A DNA stretch of 64,000 nt from Streptomyces deccanensis (GTDB lineage: Bacteria; Actinomycetota; Actinomycetes; Streptomycetales; Streptomycetaceae). The notes below the pieces were generated by a model. It saw only the letters and a list, made by a program, of their open reading frames with translations, was not told the DNA's origin and searched no databases. Positions within the stretch are counted from its first letter, which is position 1. The number at the start of each line of letters is the position of its first letter. The translations under genes and the position numbers were made by a program. Where the stretch lies: positions 2,108,001-2,172,000 of the forward strand of contig NZ_CP092431.1 of the NCBI RefSeq assembly GCF_022385335.1, given 5' to 3'. Shown one piece after another: positions 18,326-26,391 of the stretch.

Positions 18326-18331
18326 TACAGT
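18326..18331 (+). promoter_or_regulatory. Possible -10 of the bmp operon leader
   Basis: TACAGT lies 49 nt before the leader GTG. It fits a -10, but no clear -35 is seen. Confidence 0.3.
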
Positions 18332-18374
18332 CCAGCACCGCCCGCAGCCCGTAGGCCGATGTGAAGGAGGATCC

Positions 18375-18440
18375 GTGCTGCTCACCATGCGCCGTTTCCT
18401 CGACCACGGCCGCTGCGCGAGCGACGGCTGTCGCCGCTGA
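18375..18440 (+). CDS. Short leader peptide before the BMP-type transporter operon
   Basis: A 21-codon ORF with an excellent ribosome site (GAAGGAGG, 4-nt spacing) starts at GTG and reads MLLTMRRFLDHG then RCASDGCRR. Two Cys lie near the end. It stops 137 nt before the lipoprotein gene, and a 9-bp hairpin (18519-18542) lies in the gap. The ribosome site, basic and Cys-containing C terminus and following hairpin suggest a translated attenuator. The same arrangement precedes mtnD. No homologue is claimed. Confidence 0.5.
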   Translation: MLLTMRRFLDHGRCASDGCRR

Positions 18441-18518
18441 CGCCGGTCCCGAAGACCGCCTCGGCGCCCCGCCGCTCCTCCCCCACACCGCTCCACCTCC
18501 CGCACCGCCCCCTTTCCA

Positions 18519-18542
18519 GGGCTCGTCGACGATGACGAGCCC
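18519..18542 (+). terminator. Attenuator-like hairpin before the bmp gene
   Basis: GGGCTCGTC and GACGAGCCC pair around GACGAT, 36 nt before the lipoprotein ATG and downstream of the leader ORF. It could be an attenuator terminator or a ribosome-site-masking structure. There is no strong T-tract. Confidence 0.5.
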
Positions 18543-18577
18543 GGCCCTTGCCGCATGCTCCGGAAGGTCGCCCCCCG

Positions 18578-19675
18578 ATGTCCCGCACCGCCGGCGTCAC
18601 CGACGTCACCCGTTCCGCCCGCCCCACCCGCAGATCCCGCCGCTCGCTCCGGCTGGCCGCGCTCGCCACCGGCACCGTCCTGCTGGCCACCGCCTGCAAC
18701 GCCGCCGCGAAGAAGGACGGTTCCGCCGACGCCGCCGGTGGTGGCAGCGGCAGGACCTTCACGCTCGTCACGCCGGACGCCGTCGGCCAGAACGAGTTCC
18801 TGAAGAACGCCGTCACCGGTGTGAAGGCGGCGGCGAAGGCGCACGACGGCTCGCAGAAGGTCTACGAGTCCACGGACTCGGCCTCGCAGCAGCAGAACGT
18901 GCAGGCGGCGGTGGACGAACGGCCGGACGTGATCGTGCTGGTCGGCTTCGAGTTCGCGGACCTGGTCGCCCAGCAGGCCGAGGCCCACCCGAAGCAGCAG
19001 TTCCTGCTCGTGGACGCGTGCACGGAGAAGACGTTCGAGAACGTGTCGTGCGCGGTGTTCCGTGAGCACGAGGGTGTCTTCCTCGCGGGCGCGGAGGCGG
19101 GTCTGCTCAGCGAGAGCGGCAAGGTGGGTGCCGTGGACGTGCTGGACACTCCCCAGTTCCGCCGCTTCAGCGACCCGTTCGCGGCCGGTGCCAAGCACGT
19201 CGCCGCCACGACGCAGACCTCGACGCGCTTCGTCGGCGGCCAGTCCCCGTTCGACGACTCCGCCCGCGCCAAGGAGCAGGCCAACTCCCTGCTCGCCAAG
19301 GGCTACGACCAGCTCATGGCCGCCGCCGCGGCCGGCAACTACGGCGTGTTCGAGGCGGCGAAGGCCAAGGGCGCGTTCGCGTACGGCGTCGACGTCAACC
19401 AGTGCCCCTCGGCGCCGGGCACGGTCGTCGACAACGTCGTCAAGCGGACGGACGTCGCGGTGGAGAAGGGGATCGAGCGGGTCCTCGACGGCCGGACCGG
19501 CACGGTGTCGTACGGCCTGAAGGAGGGCGGTATCACCCTCACCGGTCTGGAGGACGGCGTGGAGTCGTCCCAGTGCGTGATCGCCGACCACGAGGACGTG
19601 CTGAAGAAGGTCGAGGCGCTGCGCGACCGGATCGTGTCGGGAGAGCTGAAGGTCGATGACCCCGCTGCCGCCTGA
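18578..19675 (+). CDS. BMP-family nucleoside-binding lipoprotein
   Basis: This 365-residue secreted substrate-binding protein of the Med/BMP family, which binds purine nucleosides in characterised members, has an Arg-rich signal peptide and lipobox LLATAC. Family-type segments include VTGVKAAAKAH, RPDVIVLVGFEFAD, FREHEGVFLAGAEAGLLS and a C-terminal VIADHEDVLKKVEAL. The ATG at 18578 follows GGAAGG. It starts the operon binding protein-ATPase-two permeases-phosphorylase-deaminase. With the mtn genes alongside, methylthioadenosine or related nucleosides are the likely cargo; this is inferred. Confidence 0.85.
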   Translation: MSRTAGVTDVTRSARPTRRSRRSLRLAALATGTVLLATACNAAAKKDGSADAAGGGSGRTFTLVTPDAVGQNEFLKNAVTGVKAAAKAHDGSQKVYESTDSASQQQNVQAAVDERPDVIVLVGFEFADLVAQQAEAHPKQQFLLVDACTEKTFENVSCAVFREHEGVFLAGAEAGLLSESGKVGAVDVLDTPQFRRFSDPFAAGAKHVAATTQTSTRFVGGQSPFDDSARAKEQANSLLAKGYDQLMAAAAAGNYGVFEAAKAKGAFAYGVDVNQCPSAPGTVVDNVVKRTDVAVEKGIERVLDGRTGTVSYGLKEGGITLTGLEDGVESSQCVIADHEDVLKKVEALRDRIVSGELKVDDPAAA

Positions 19676-21422
19676 CGATGCGGCGGGTGCCGGGGCCTGG
19701 CACGGGGACGGGACGTCCGAGGCGGCAGGGGTGTCGAAGGGGGACACCCCGGCCGCCGGCGCCGAGGTCCCGGCCGGCCGCGCCGACACTCCGGTTGCCG
19801 ACGCGGAGGTCCCGGCCGGCCGCGCCGACACCCCGCCCGCCGTCGAACTCCTCGGCATCACCAAGCGCTACCCCGGCACCCTCGCCAACGACCGCGTCGA
19901 CCTGACCGTCCGGCCCGGCGAGATCCACGCCCTCATGGGCGAGAACGGGGCGGGCAAGTCCACGCTCATGTCGGTCCTGTACGGCATGGAGCGCCCGGAC
20001 GCCGGCACGATCCGGCTCGACGGGCGCGAGGTGTCCTTCGCCGGGCCCGCCGCCGCGATGGCCGCCGGGCTCGGCATGGTCCACCAGAGCTTCAAGCTGT
20101 TCGACTCGCTGACGGTCGCGGAGAACGTGGTGTACGGCGCCGAGCCGCGCCGCTTCGGCCTGGTGGACCGGGCCGCGGCCCGTCGCCGGGTCCGTGAACT
20201 CGGCGCGGACCACGGCCTGTCGGTCGACCCGGACGCCCGGGTCGGCGAGCTGCCGGTCGGGCTGCGGCAGCGCGTGGAGATCCTCAAGCTGCTGCACCGC
20301 GGCGCCCGCGTCCTCATCCTGGACGAGCCGACGGCCGTGCTGACGCCCGCCGAGGCCGACGCCCTGTTCGCGGTGCTCAAGTCGCTGGCGGCGCGGGGCC
20401 GTACGGTGATCCTCGTCACGCACAAGCTGCGCGAGGTGCTGGAGGGCAGCGACCACGTGACGGTGCTGCGGGACGGCCGGGTGGTGGCCCGGCTGCGCAC
20501 CGCCGACACCACCGCCGACGAGATCGCGGCGGCCATGACAGGCCGCGCGGTGGAGTTGGACCGGGTGCACGCGCCCGGCACCCCGGGCGCCGTCGTGCTG
20601 GATGTCGACGGCCTCACCACCGACGGGGTGCGCGAGGTCGCGCTCACCGTCCGCGCCGGGGAGATCCTCGGCATCGCGGGCGTCGCGGGCAACGGCCAGA
20701 GCGAACTGGTCGAGGCCCTCGCCGGGTTGCGCCCGGTGACCTCGGGCCGGATCCGGCTGCGGGGCGAGGACGTCACCCACGCCTCGGCGACCGAACGGCG
20801 CGCCCGGGGCCTCGCGTACGTGCCGGAGGACCGTCACGCCGTGGGTACGGCACCGGCGGCGTCCGTGGCGGAGAACCTGGCCATGGGGCATCACCGTACG
20901 TCGCTGTCGGCCGGGTCCCGGATCGGTCTGCTCACGCCCGCCGCCGTACGCGACCACGCCCGGCGGCTGATCGAGCGGTTCGGCATCAGGACGCCGGGCC
21001 CCGGGGCGCCCGCGTCGGCGCTGTCCGGCGGCAATCTGCAGAAGCTCCTCATCGGCCGCGAACTCGCCCACGAGGCACCGCTGTTGCTGGTCGAGCAGCC
21101 CACGCGCGGGGTCGACATCGGCGCGGTCCAGAACATCCACGACGACCTGATCGCCCACCGCGACGCCGGTCACGCGGTCCTCCTCGTCTCCGCCGAACTG
21201 AGCGAGATCCGGGGGCTGTCGGACCGGGTGCTGGTCATGTACGAGGGCCGGGTGACCGCCGCGTACGACAAGGCCGACGCGGACGAGGGCGTGCTGGGTC
21301 TGGCGATGGCCGGCGGCAGCGGCGGGCGCGGTGCCCTCGACGACGCCGACGACGCCGACGACGCCCTCGGCACCACGAGCGCCGCCGGAGGCGGCACGGC
21401 ACCGGTGGAGGCCGGGCACTGA
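19656..21422 (+). CDS. Nucleoside-type ABC transporter ATPase, two fused domains
   Basis: This 588-residue NupO/YufO-like ATPase has Walker A GENGAGKST, signature LPVGLRQRVEI and Walker B VLILDEPTAVLT in domain 1. In domain 2 the Walker A is degenerate (GVAGNGQSE), with LSGGNLQK and LLLVEQPTRGVDIG. Degeneration of the second domain is common in this family. The first 60 residues are unusual, with two copies of AEVPAGRADTP in a Pro/Ala-rich stretch. The C terminus has a repeated DDADD tail. The ATG overlaps the lipoprotein stop by 20 nt. Confidence 0.88.
   Translation: MTPLPPDDAAGAGAWHGDGTSEAAGVSKGDTPAAGAEVPAGRADTPVADAEVPAGRADTPPAVELLGITKRYPGTLANDRVDLTVRPGEIHALMGENGAGKSTLMSVLYGMERPDAGTIRLDGREVSFAGPAAAMAAGLGMVHQSFKLFDSLTVAENVVYGAEPRRFGLVDRAAARRRVRELGADHGLSVDPDARVGELPVGLRQRVEILKLLHRGARVLILDEPTAVLTPAEADALFAVLKSLAARGRTVILVTHKLREVLEGSDHVTVLRDGRVVARLRTADTTADEIAAAMTGRAVELDRVHAPGTPGAVVLDVDGLTTDGVREVALTVRAGEILGIAGVAGNGQSELVEALAGLRPVTSGRIRLRGEDVTHASATERRARGLAYVPEDRHAVGTAPAASVAENLAMGHHRTSLSAGSRIGLLTPAAVRDHARRLIERFGIRTPGPGAPASALSGGNLQKLLIGRELAHEAPLLLVEQPTRGVDIGAVQNIHDDLIAHRDAGHAVLLVSAELSEIRGLSDRVLVMYEGRVTAAYDKADADEGVLGLAMAGGSGGRGALDDADDADDALGTTSAAGGGTAPVEAGH
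19764..19831 (+). repeat. 26-bp in-frame direct repeat in the ATPase gene
   Basis: The 26-nt sequences at 19764-19789 and 19806-19831 are identical and 42 nt apart (start to start). They encode the duplicated EVPAGRADT stretch. This is a recent duplication in a poorly constrained N-terminal extension. Confidence 0.8.
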
Positions 21423-21423
21423 C

Positions 21424-22485
21424 ATGAACCCCATACCCAGGGACCGGCTGACAGCGGTCCTCCGCTCCCCCGTCGCCTTCTCCGTCCTCGCGGGCGTCCT
21501 CATCGGCGCCCTGTTCCTGCTGGGCACGGGCGCCGACCCGCTGACCGCGTACGGCGCCGTCCTGACCGGTTCGCTCGGCGCCGACGGCATCGGCTCGACG
21601 CTCACCACCGGGACGAGTGTGCTCGGCATGGCCCTGGCGCTGGCGATCCCACTCCGCGCGGGGCTGATCAACCTCGGCGGCGACGGGCAGCTGGTCCTGG
21701 GCGGCATCACGGCCGCCGTGACCGGCCTGTACTCGCCGCTCCCGGCCCCGCTCACCGTCGTCCTCGCCCTCCTGGCGGGCATGGGGGCCGGCGCCGCGTA
21801 CGCCGCCCTGGCCGCGGTGTGCGAGAACCGGTTCGGTGTTCCACTCCTGGTCAGCAGCCTTCTGCTCAGCTATCCGGCGGTGTCGCTCGCCTCCTATCTG
21901 GCCCGCTATCCGCTCAAGGAGCCCGGCTCCAGCCTGCCCCAGACGCGCAGGCTCCCGGAGGGCGTGGCGCTGCCCGCGTTCGGCGGCTCGACGGTGACCG
22001 CGGGACTGGTGCTGGTGGTGCTCGTGGCGGTCGCGTACTGGTTCACCGACCGGCGCACGGCGCTCGGCTACGAGATCCGGATGACCGGCCTCAACCCGCG
22101 CTTCACGGCGTACGCCGGCGTGGAGCGGGCGGGGCTGACACTGCGGCTGTTGGCGGTCTCGGGTGCGCTGGCCGGGCTGGTCGGCGCGATCGGGGTGCTC
22201 AGCTTCCCGTACCGCTTCCTGGACGGCTCGCTCACCGCCCCCGGCTACACCTGGACGGGGCTGACGGCCGCGCTCCTCGCGGCGGCGGCGCCGCTCGGCA
22301 CGCTCCTCGCGTCGTTCTTCTTCGCGGTCCTCCAGGTCGGCGGGCTGTCGATGGAGCGCACGACCGAGGTGCCGCGCGAGCTGACACAGGTGCTCCAGGC
22401 CGTCGTCATCGTGTTCCTGGCGGCCCGGTCGCGGTTCCCGCGACGGTGGTCCGGCGGGCGGGACCGGCGGAAGGCGGTCGTGTGA
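21424..22485 (+). CDS. Nucleoside-type ABC transporter permease 1
   Basis: This 353-residue membrane protein of the BPD_transp_2 family (NupP/YufP-like) has about eight to ten hydrophobic helices, AGLINLGGDGQLVLGG near residue 80 and the coupling motif EIRMTGLNPRFTAYAGV. The ATG lies one base after the ATPase stop. It forms the channel with the next gene product. In characterised relatives, pairs of unequal permeases import nucleosides. Confidence 0.88.
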   Translation: MNPIPRDRLTAVLRSPVAFSVLAGVLIGALFLLGTGADPLTAYGAVLTGSLGADGIGSTLTTGTSVLGMALALAIPLRAGLINLGGDGQLVLGGITAAVTGLYSPLPAPLTVVLALLAGMGAGAAYAALAAVCENRFGVPLLVSSLLLSYPAVSLASYLARYPLKEPGSSLPQTRRLPEGVALPAFGGSTVTAGLVLVVLVAVAYWFTDRRTALGYEIRMTGLNPRFTAYAGVERAGLTLRLLAVSGALAGLVGAIGVLSFPYRFLDGSLTAPGYTWTGLTAALLAAAAPLGTLLASFFFAVLQVGGLSMERTTEVPRELTQVLQAVVIVFLAARSRFPRRWSGGRDRRKAVV

Positions 22486-23417
22486 TGTTCTTCGACTCCG
22501 ATCTCCTGATGTCCGCGTTGCGGGCGCTCACCCCCATCCTGCTGGCCGCGCTCGGCGGTGCCCTGTGCGAGCGGGCGGGGGTCTTCAACATCGGCCTCGA
22601 AGGCATGATGCTGCTGGGCTGCTTCACGGCGGTGACGACCAGCTGGTTCACCGGCAGCCCGTGGCTCGGTGTCCTCGCGGCGGCGCTGGCGGCGGCCGCG
22701 TACTCCCTCGTCCTGGCCGTCGGCGCGGTGACCCTGCGCGGGGACGCGGTGGTCCTCGGCATCGCCATGAACCTCCTCGCCGTGGGCCTGACCAGCTTCC
22801 TGCTCCGTACCGTCTTCGGCGTCCAGGGCACGTTCGACGATCCGTCGCTCGCCGGGCTCCCGCTGATCGGCGGGCTGTCCCCGCTGGCGTACCTGGCGTG
22901 GGCGTCCGTCGGGGTCGCCGCGCTCGCGCTCTCCCGCCATGTGTGGGGGCTGCGGCTGCGCGGGGTCGGCGAGGCGCCGGACGCGGCGGCCACGCTCGGG
23001 GTGAGCCCGGCCGGGTACAAGTACGCGGCGGTGCTCGTCTCCGGTGTGCTGTGCGGGCTCGCGGGTGCCCAACTCGCCCTGGGGAACGTCACGTTGTTCT
23101 CCGAGAACATGACGGCCGGCCGGGGCTGGATCGCCGTGGTGGCGGTGATGCTCGGCCGCGCGCTGCCGCTCGGCGTCCTGCTGGCGGCCCTGCTCTTCGG
23201 TCTCGCCGAGGCGGCCGGCTTCCGCCTCCAGGGGCTCGGACTGCCGCAGCAGGCGACGGACGCCGCGCCGTACGTCGTCACGCTCGGCGCCCTCTTCCTG
23301 ACGACGGCCCGCCGCCGTCGCCGTACCGGTCGCGGCACCAGCACAGGCAGCACAAGCAACACAGGCAGCACCGGCGCGCGCAGCACCGGCACGAATCACT
23401 CGGGAGCCACCGCATGA
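22485..23417 (+). CDS. Nucleoside-type ABC transporter permease 2
   Basis: This 310-residue NupQ/YufQ-like permease has CERAGVFNIGLEGMMLLG near residue 29 and the coupling region LRLRGVGEAPDAAATLGV. The start ATG shares its A with the stop of permease 1 (TGATG). The last about 25 residues after the final helix are a Ser/Thr/Gly/Asn tail (RGTSTGSTSNTGSTG) made by a short DNA repeat, which is atypical and probably unstructured. The stop overlaps the phosphorylase ATG by 4 nt. Confidence 0.87.
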   Translation: MFFDSDLLMSALRALTPILLAALGGALCERAGVFNIGLEGMMLLGCFTAVTTSWFTGSPWLGVLAAALAAAAYSLVLAVGAVTLRGDAVVLGIAMNLLAVGLTSFLLRTVFGVQGTFDDPSLAGLPLIGGLSPLAYLAWASVGVAALALSRHVWGLRLRGVGEAPDAAATLGVSPAGYKYAAVLVSGVLCGLAGAQLALGNVTLFSENMTAGRGWIAVVAVMLGRALPLGVLLAALLFGLAEAAGFRLQGLGLPQQATDAAPYVVTLGALFLTTARRRRRTGRGTSTGSTSNTGSTGARSTGTNHSGATA

Positions 23418-24181
23418 CCCAGGACCTCCTGCCCATCACCCGCATACCCAGGACCGGGCTGCCGCCGCGCGCGGTCGTGGTCGGCGACCCGGCGCGCGCC
23501 GCGGCGGTCGCCGCGCTGCTGGACGGCGCCGAGGAGGTGTCGTACCACCGTGAGTACCGTGTGTTCAGCGGGAGTTGGAAGGGTGTGCCGGTCGTGGTCG
23601 CCTCGCACGGGGTGGGCGGTCCGGGCGCGATCCTGCTGTTCCAGGAGCTGGCGGACGCGGGGGTCCGCACCTTCCTGCGGTTCGGCACGGCCGGCGCGAT
23701 GCGGCCCGGGATCGGCGACGGCGATCTCGTGATCGCCGAGGCGGCCGTGCGCGACGACGGGGTGACCCAGCAGTTGCTGCCGCCCGAGTACCCGGCCGTC
23801 TCCGCACCCGAGGCGGTCCTCGCGCTCCAGCGTGCCGCCCGCGAGGTGGGAGCGCCGCATCATCGGGGCATCGTATGGACGAGGGCGGCCTTCCAGCCCG
23901 GCCTCATCCCGCTCGACGCGTACGACCGCGCCGGACTCGCGGCCATCGAGATGGAGCTGTCCGCGCTGTACGTGACGGCTTCGCTGCGCGGTCTCCTCGC
24001 CGGCGGGGTCCTCGTCGTGGACGGTGCGAACGCCGACGAACTGGTCGACGTCGAGACCACCGGCGGCTACGACCCGCACCGCGAGGTCGTCGCACGCGGC
24101 GTGGAGCGGGGCGCGGTCGTGTCACTGGAGGCACTGCGGCTGTTGGCCGAGGAGTACGGGGTCGAGGGGGGCGCCGCGTGA
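23414..24181 (+). CDS. Nucleoside phosphorylase (NP-I family), possibly acting on methylthio-nucleosides
   Basis: This 255-residue cytosolic enzyme should split a nucleoside with phosphate into base and pentose-1-phosphate. Family motifs are VVVGDPARAAAVA (phosphate loop), SHGVGGPGA, FGTAGAMRPG and the ribose-binding IEMELSALYVTAS. It looks closest to hexameric uridine or purine phosphorylases rather than trimeric MTA phosphorylase. Tight coupling to a nucleoside importer and an MTA-deaminase-like gene suggests methylthioinosine phosphorolysis to methylthioribose-1-phosphate for MtnA. Uridine or inosine are alternatives. Confidence 0.82.
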   Translation: MTQDLLPITRIPRTGLPPRAVVVGDPARAAAVAALLDGAEEVSYHREYRVFSGSWKGVPVVVASHGVGGPGAILLFQELADAGVRTFLRFGTAGAMRPGIGDGDLVIAEAAVRDDGVTQQLLPPEYPAVSAPEAVLALQRAAREVGAPHHRGIVWTRAAFQPGLIPLDAYDRAGLAAIEMELSALYVTASLRGLLAGGVLVVDGANADELVDVETTGGYDPHREVVARGVERGAVVSLEALRLLAEEYGVEGGAA

Positions 24182-25476
24182 GCGAGCACGTCGATCTGCT
24201 GGTCACCGGCGGTGACGTCCTGACCGTCGACGAGGCCGGTACCCGGCTGCGGGACGGGGCCGTCGCCGTCCGGGACGGCGAGATCCTCGCGGTCGGACCG
24301 GCGGCGGAACTGGACGCGGCCTACGCGGCGGCCGAGACCCTCGACGCCGAGGGCTGTCTGGTGCTCCCCGGGCTCGTCAACGCCCATACGCACCTGGCGA
24401 TGACGCTGCTGCGGGGGCGCGCGGACGACGTCACCCTCCAGGGGTTCCTGGAGCGGGTGCTGCGGTGGGAGGCGCGCCTGCTGTCGCCGAAGAACGTGGC
24501 GGCGGCGGTGCGGGTGGCGATCGCCGAGAGCCTGCGGGCCGGGGTGACGTCCGCGCTGGACATGTACTGGTTCCACGAGGCGGCCGAGCGGGTCGCGCGC
24601 GAGACGGGCTGGCGGCTGCACACCGGCCCGACCTTCATGGACGTCCCCGACCCCGCCGACGGCAGGGCGTACGAGGAGCGGCTGGAGTGGGCCCGGCGGG
24701 ACCTCGCCGACCGCTCCCACCGGCCGGGGACGCGTCCGGTGCTCTTCGCGCACTCGACGTACACGCTCGCCCCGGACCAGCTGCTCGGCATAGCCGCGCT
24801 GGCGCGGGAGTTCGGGGCGCTGCTGCACATCCACGCGGCGGAGAACGCCACCGAGGTCGCCACGGTCGAGGTGCGGCACGGCAAGCGCCCGGTGGAGCTG
24901 CTGGACTCGCTCGGGCTGCTCGGCCCCGATCTGCTGCTCGCCCACGCGGTCGACCTCACCGGCCCGGAGATAGCGGCGCTGGCCCGGACCGGGACCTCGG
25001 TCGCGCACTGCCCGGTGTCGAACCTGAAACTGGGGTGCGGGATCGCGCCCGTCCCCCGGCTGCTGGGCGCGGGCGTCACGGTCGCGCTGGGCACGGACGG
25101 CGCGGTCAGCTCCAACACGCTGGACGTGCTGGGTGCCGTCCGGCAGGCGGCGCTGGTGCACAAGGCGGGCGGCGACCCCACGGCCGTCGGCGCGGAGCAG
25201 GCGGTGCGCATGGCGACGATCGAGGGGGCCCGCGCGCTGGGTCTCGGCGATCACCTGGGTTCCCTGGAGCCGGGCAAGCGGGCCGATCTGATCGTGCTCG
25301 ACCTGGGCGGCCCGCATCTGCGGCCGCTGCACGACCCGTGGTCCACCCTCGCCTACGCGGCGCACTCGGCGGACGTACGCGACACGGTCGTCGAGGGGAG
25401 GGTGCTCATGCGCGAGCGGGTCCTCACCACCCTCGACGAGGCGGCGGCCCTGGCCGACCTGGAGGCTTTGGCCTGA
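24178..25476 (+). CDS. Amidohydrolase, probable 5'-methylthioadenosine/S-adenosylhomocysteine deaminase
   Basis: This 432-residue amidohydrolase-superfamily enzyme is of the MtaD/SAH-deaminase type. Metal and catalytic residues are NAHTHLAMTLLRG (His70, His72), LHIHAAEN (His219, Glu222), LLAHAVDL (His256) and ALGTDGAVSSNTLDV (Asp307). SNLKLGCGIAPVPRL is also typical of this group. It would convert MTA to methylthioinosine, the substrate proposed for the neighbouring phosphorylase. The GTG start overlaps the phosphorylase stop by 4 nt. Other aryl-amine deaminations are possible. Confidence 0.82.
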   Translation: MSEHVDLLVTGGDVLTVDEAGTRLRDGAVAVRDGEILAVGPAAELDAAYAAAETLDAEGCLVLPGLVNAHTHLAMTLLRGRADDVTLQGFLERVLRWEARLLSPKNVAAAVRVAIAESLRAGVTSALDMYWFHEAAERVARETGWRLHTGPTFMDVPDPADGRAYEERLEWARRDLADRSHRPGTRPVLFAHSTYTLAPDQLLGIAALAREFGALLHIHAAENATEVATVEVRHGKRPVELLDSLGLLGPDLLLAHAVDLTGPEIAALARTGTSVAHCPVSNLKLGCGIAPVPRLLGAGVTVALGTDGAVSSNTLDVLGAVRQAALVHKAGGDPTAVGAEQAVRMATIEGARALGLGDHLGSLEPGKRADLIVLDLGGPHLRPLHDPWSTLAYAAHSADVRDTVVEGRVLMRERVLTTLDEAAALADLEALA

Positions 25477-25494
25477 TGGACTCGGTGGAGCCCG

Positions 25495-25519
25495 CATAAT
25501 GGCCTGATACATCGGATGT
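25495..25519 (+). promoter_or_regulatory. Promoter and operator candidate of the FadR-type regulator
   Basis: CATAAT (25495-25500) is a good -10. Nine bases on, ACATCGGATGT (25509-25519) is a perfect odd-centred palindrome at the expected start point, in the size range of GntR/FadR operators. It suggests autoregulation; no second copy was noticed before the mtn operons. Confidence 0.5.
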
Positions 25520-25561
25520 CTGAACGCCCGGAACGGCCGGAAACGACAGGGAGGGGTCGCC

Positions 25562-26233
25562 ATGGCAGTCACCGACGAGGCGATCGAGAAGATCAAGGGC
25601 ATGATCGTCTCCGGCGCGCTGCGCCCCGGCGACCGGCTCCCGAAGGAGAGCGAGCTCGCGGCCGACCTCGGGCTGTCCCGCAACTCCCTGCGCGAGGCCG
25701 TGCGCGCCCTGTCGTTGATCCGCATCCTGGACGTACGGCAGGGCGACGGCACCTATGTGACCAGCCTCGATCCCCAACTCCTGCTGGAGGCGATGAGTTT
25801 CGTCGTCGACTTCCACCGCGACGACACGGTCCTGGAGTTCCTCGCCGTGCGCCGCATACTGGAACCGGCGGCGACGGCGATGGCCGCCCTGCGGATCAGC
25901 GAGCAGCAACTGGACGCGCTGGCGGCCCAGTTGGACAAGCTCGGCACCGATCCGTCGGTGGAGGAACTGGTCGCCTGCGACCTGGAGTTCCACCGGGGCA
26001 TCGTGCAGACCTCCGGGAACTCCGTGCTGTGTTCGCTTCTCGACGGCCTGTCGGGTCCGACCACGCGGGCCCGCATCTGGCGCGGACTGACCCAGGAGGA
26101 CGCCGTCAGCCGGACCCTGCACGAGCACCGCGCCATCCTGGCCGCCCTGCGCGACCGCGACGCCGACGCCGCGCGCTCCTGGGCGACGGTGCACATCGCG
26201 AGCGTGGAGCAGTGGCTGCGATCGTCGCTGTGA
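25562..26233 (+). CDS. GntR-family regulator, FadR subfamily
   Basis: This 223-residue regulator has an N-terminal GntR winged helix (RLPKESELAADLGLSRNSLREAVRAL, split as residues about 27-52) and a helical FCD effector domain with metal-type ligands (DLEFHRGIV, TLHEHRAIL). GGGAGG precedes the ATG. It lies 85 nt after the deaminase gene on the same strand with its own promoter-like sequence. It may control the salvage operons or only itself; the ligand is unknown. Confidence 0.85.
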   Translation: MAVTDEAIEKIKGMIVSGALRPGDRLPKESELAADLGLSRNSLREAVRALSLIRILDVRQGDGTYVTSLDPQLLLEAMSFVVDFHRDDTVLEFLAVRRILEPAATAMAALRISEQQLDALAAQLDKLGTDPSVEELVACDLEFHRGIVQTSGNSVLCSLLDGLSGPTTRARIWRGLTQEDAVSRTLHEHRAILAALRDRDADAARSWATVHIASVEQWLRSSL

Positions 26234-26391
26234 GAAGTTGATCACCTGAGGCTCCGGCGGCGGACGCGTGTTTGTGCCGTGCGAACGGGGCAGTGATCCG
26301 TTCACTCCCCCGTGCAAGGGGGCTGCGGTAGGCCCCTCGGCACGCCGTAAGGTTGGGGCGTACGCGAGGGCACGTCGGAAGGAGGCGCTGG

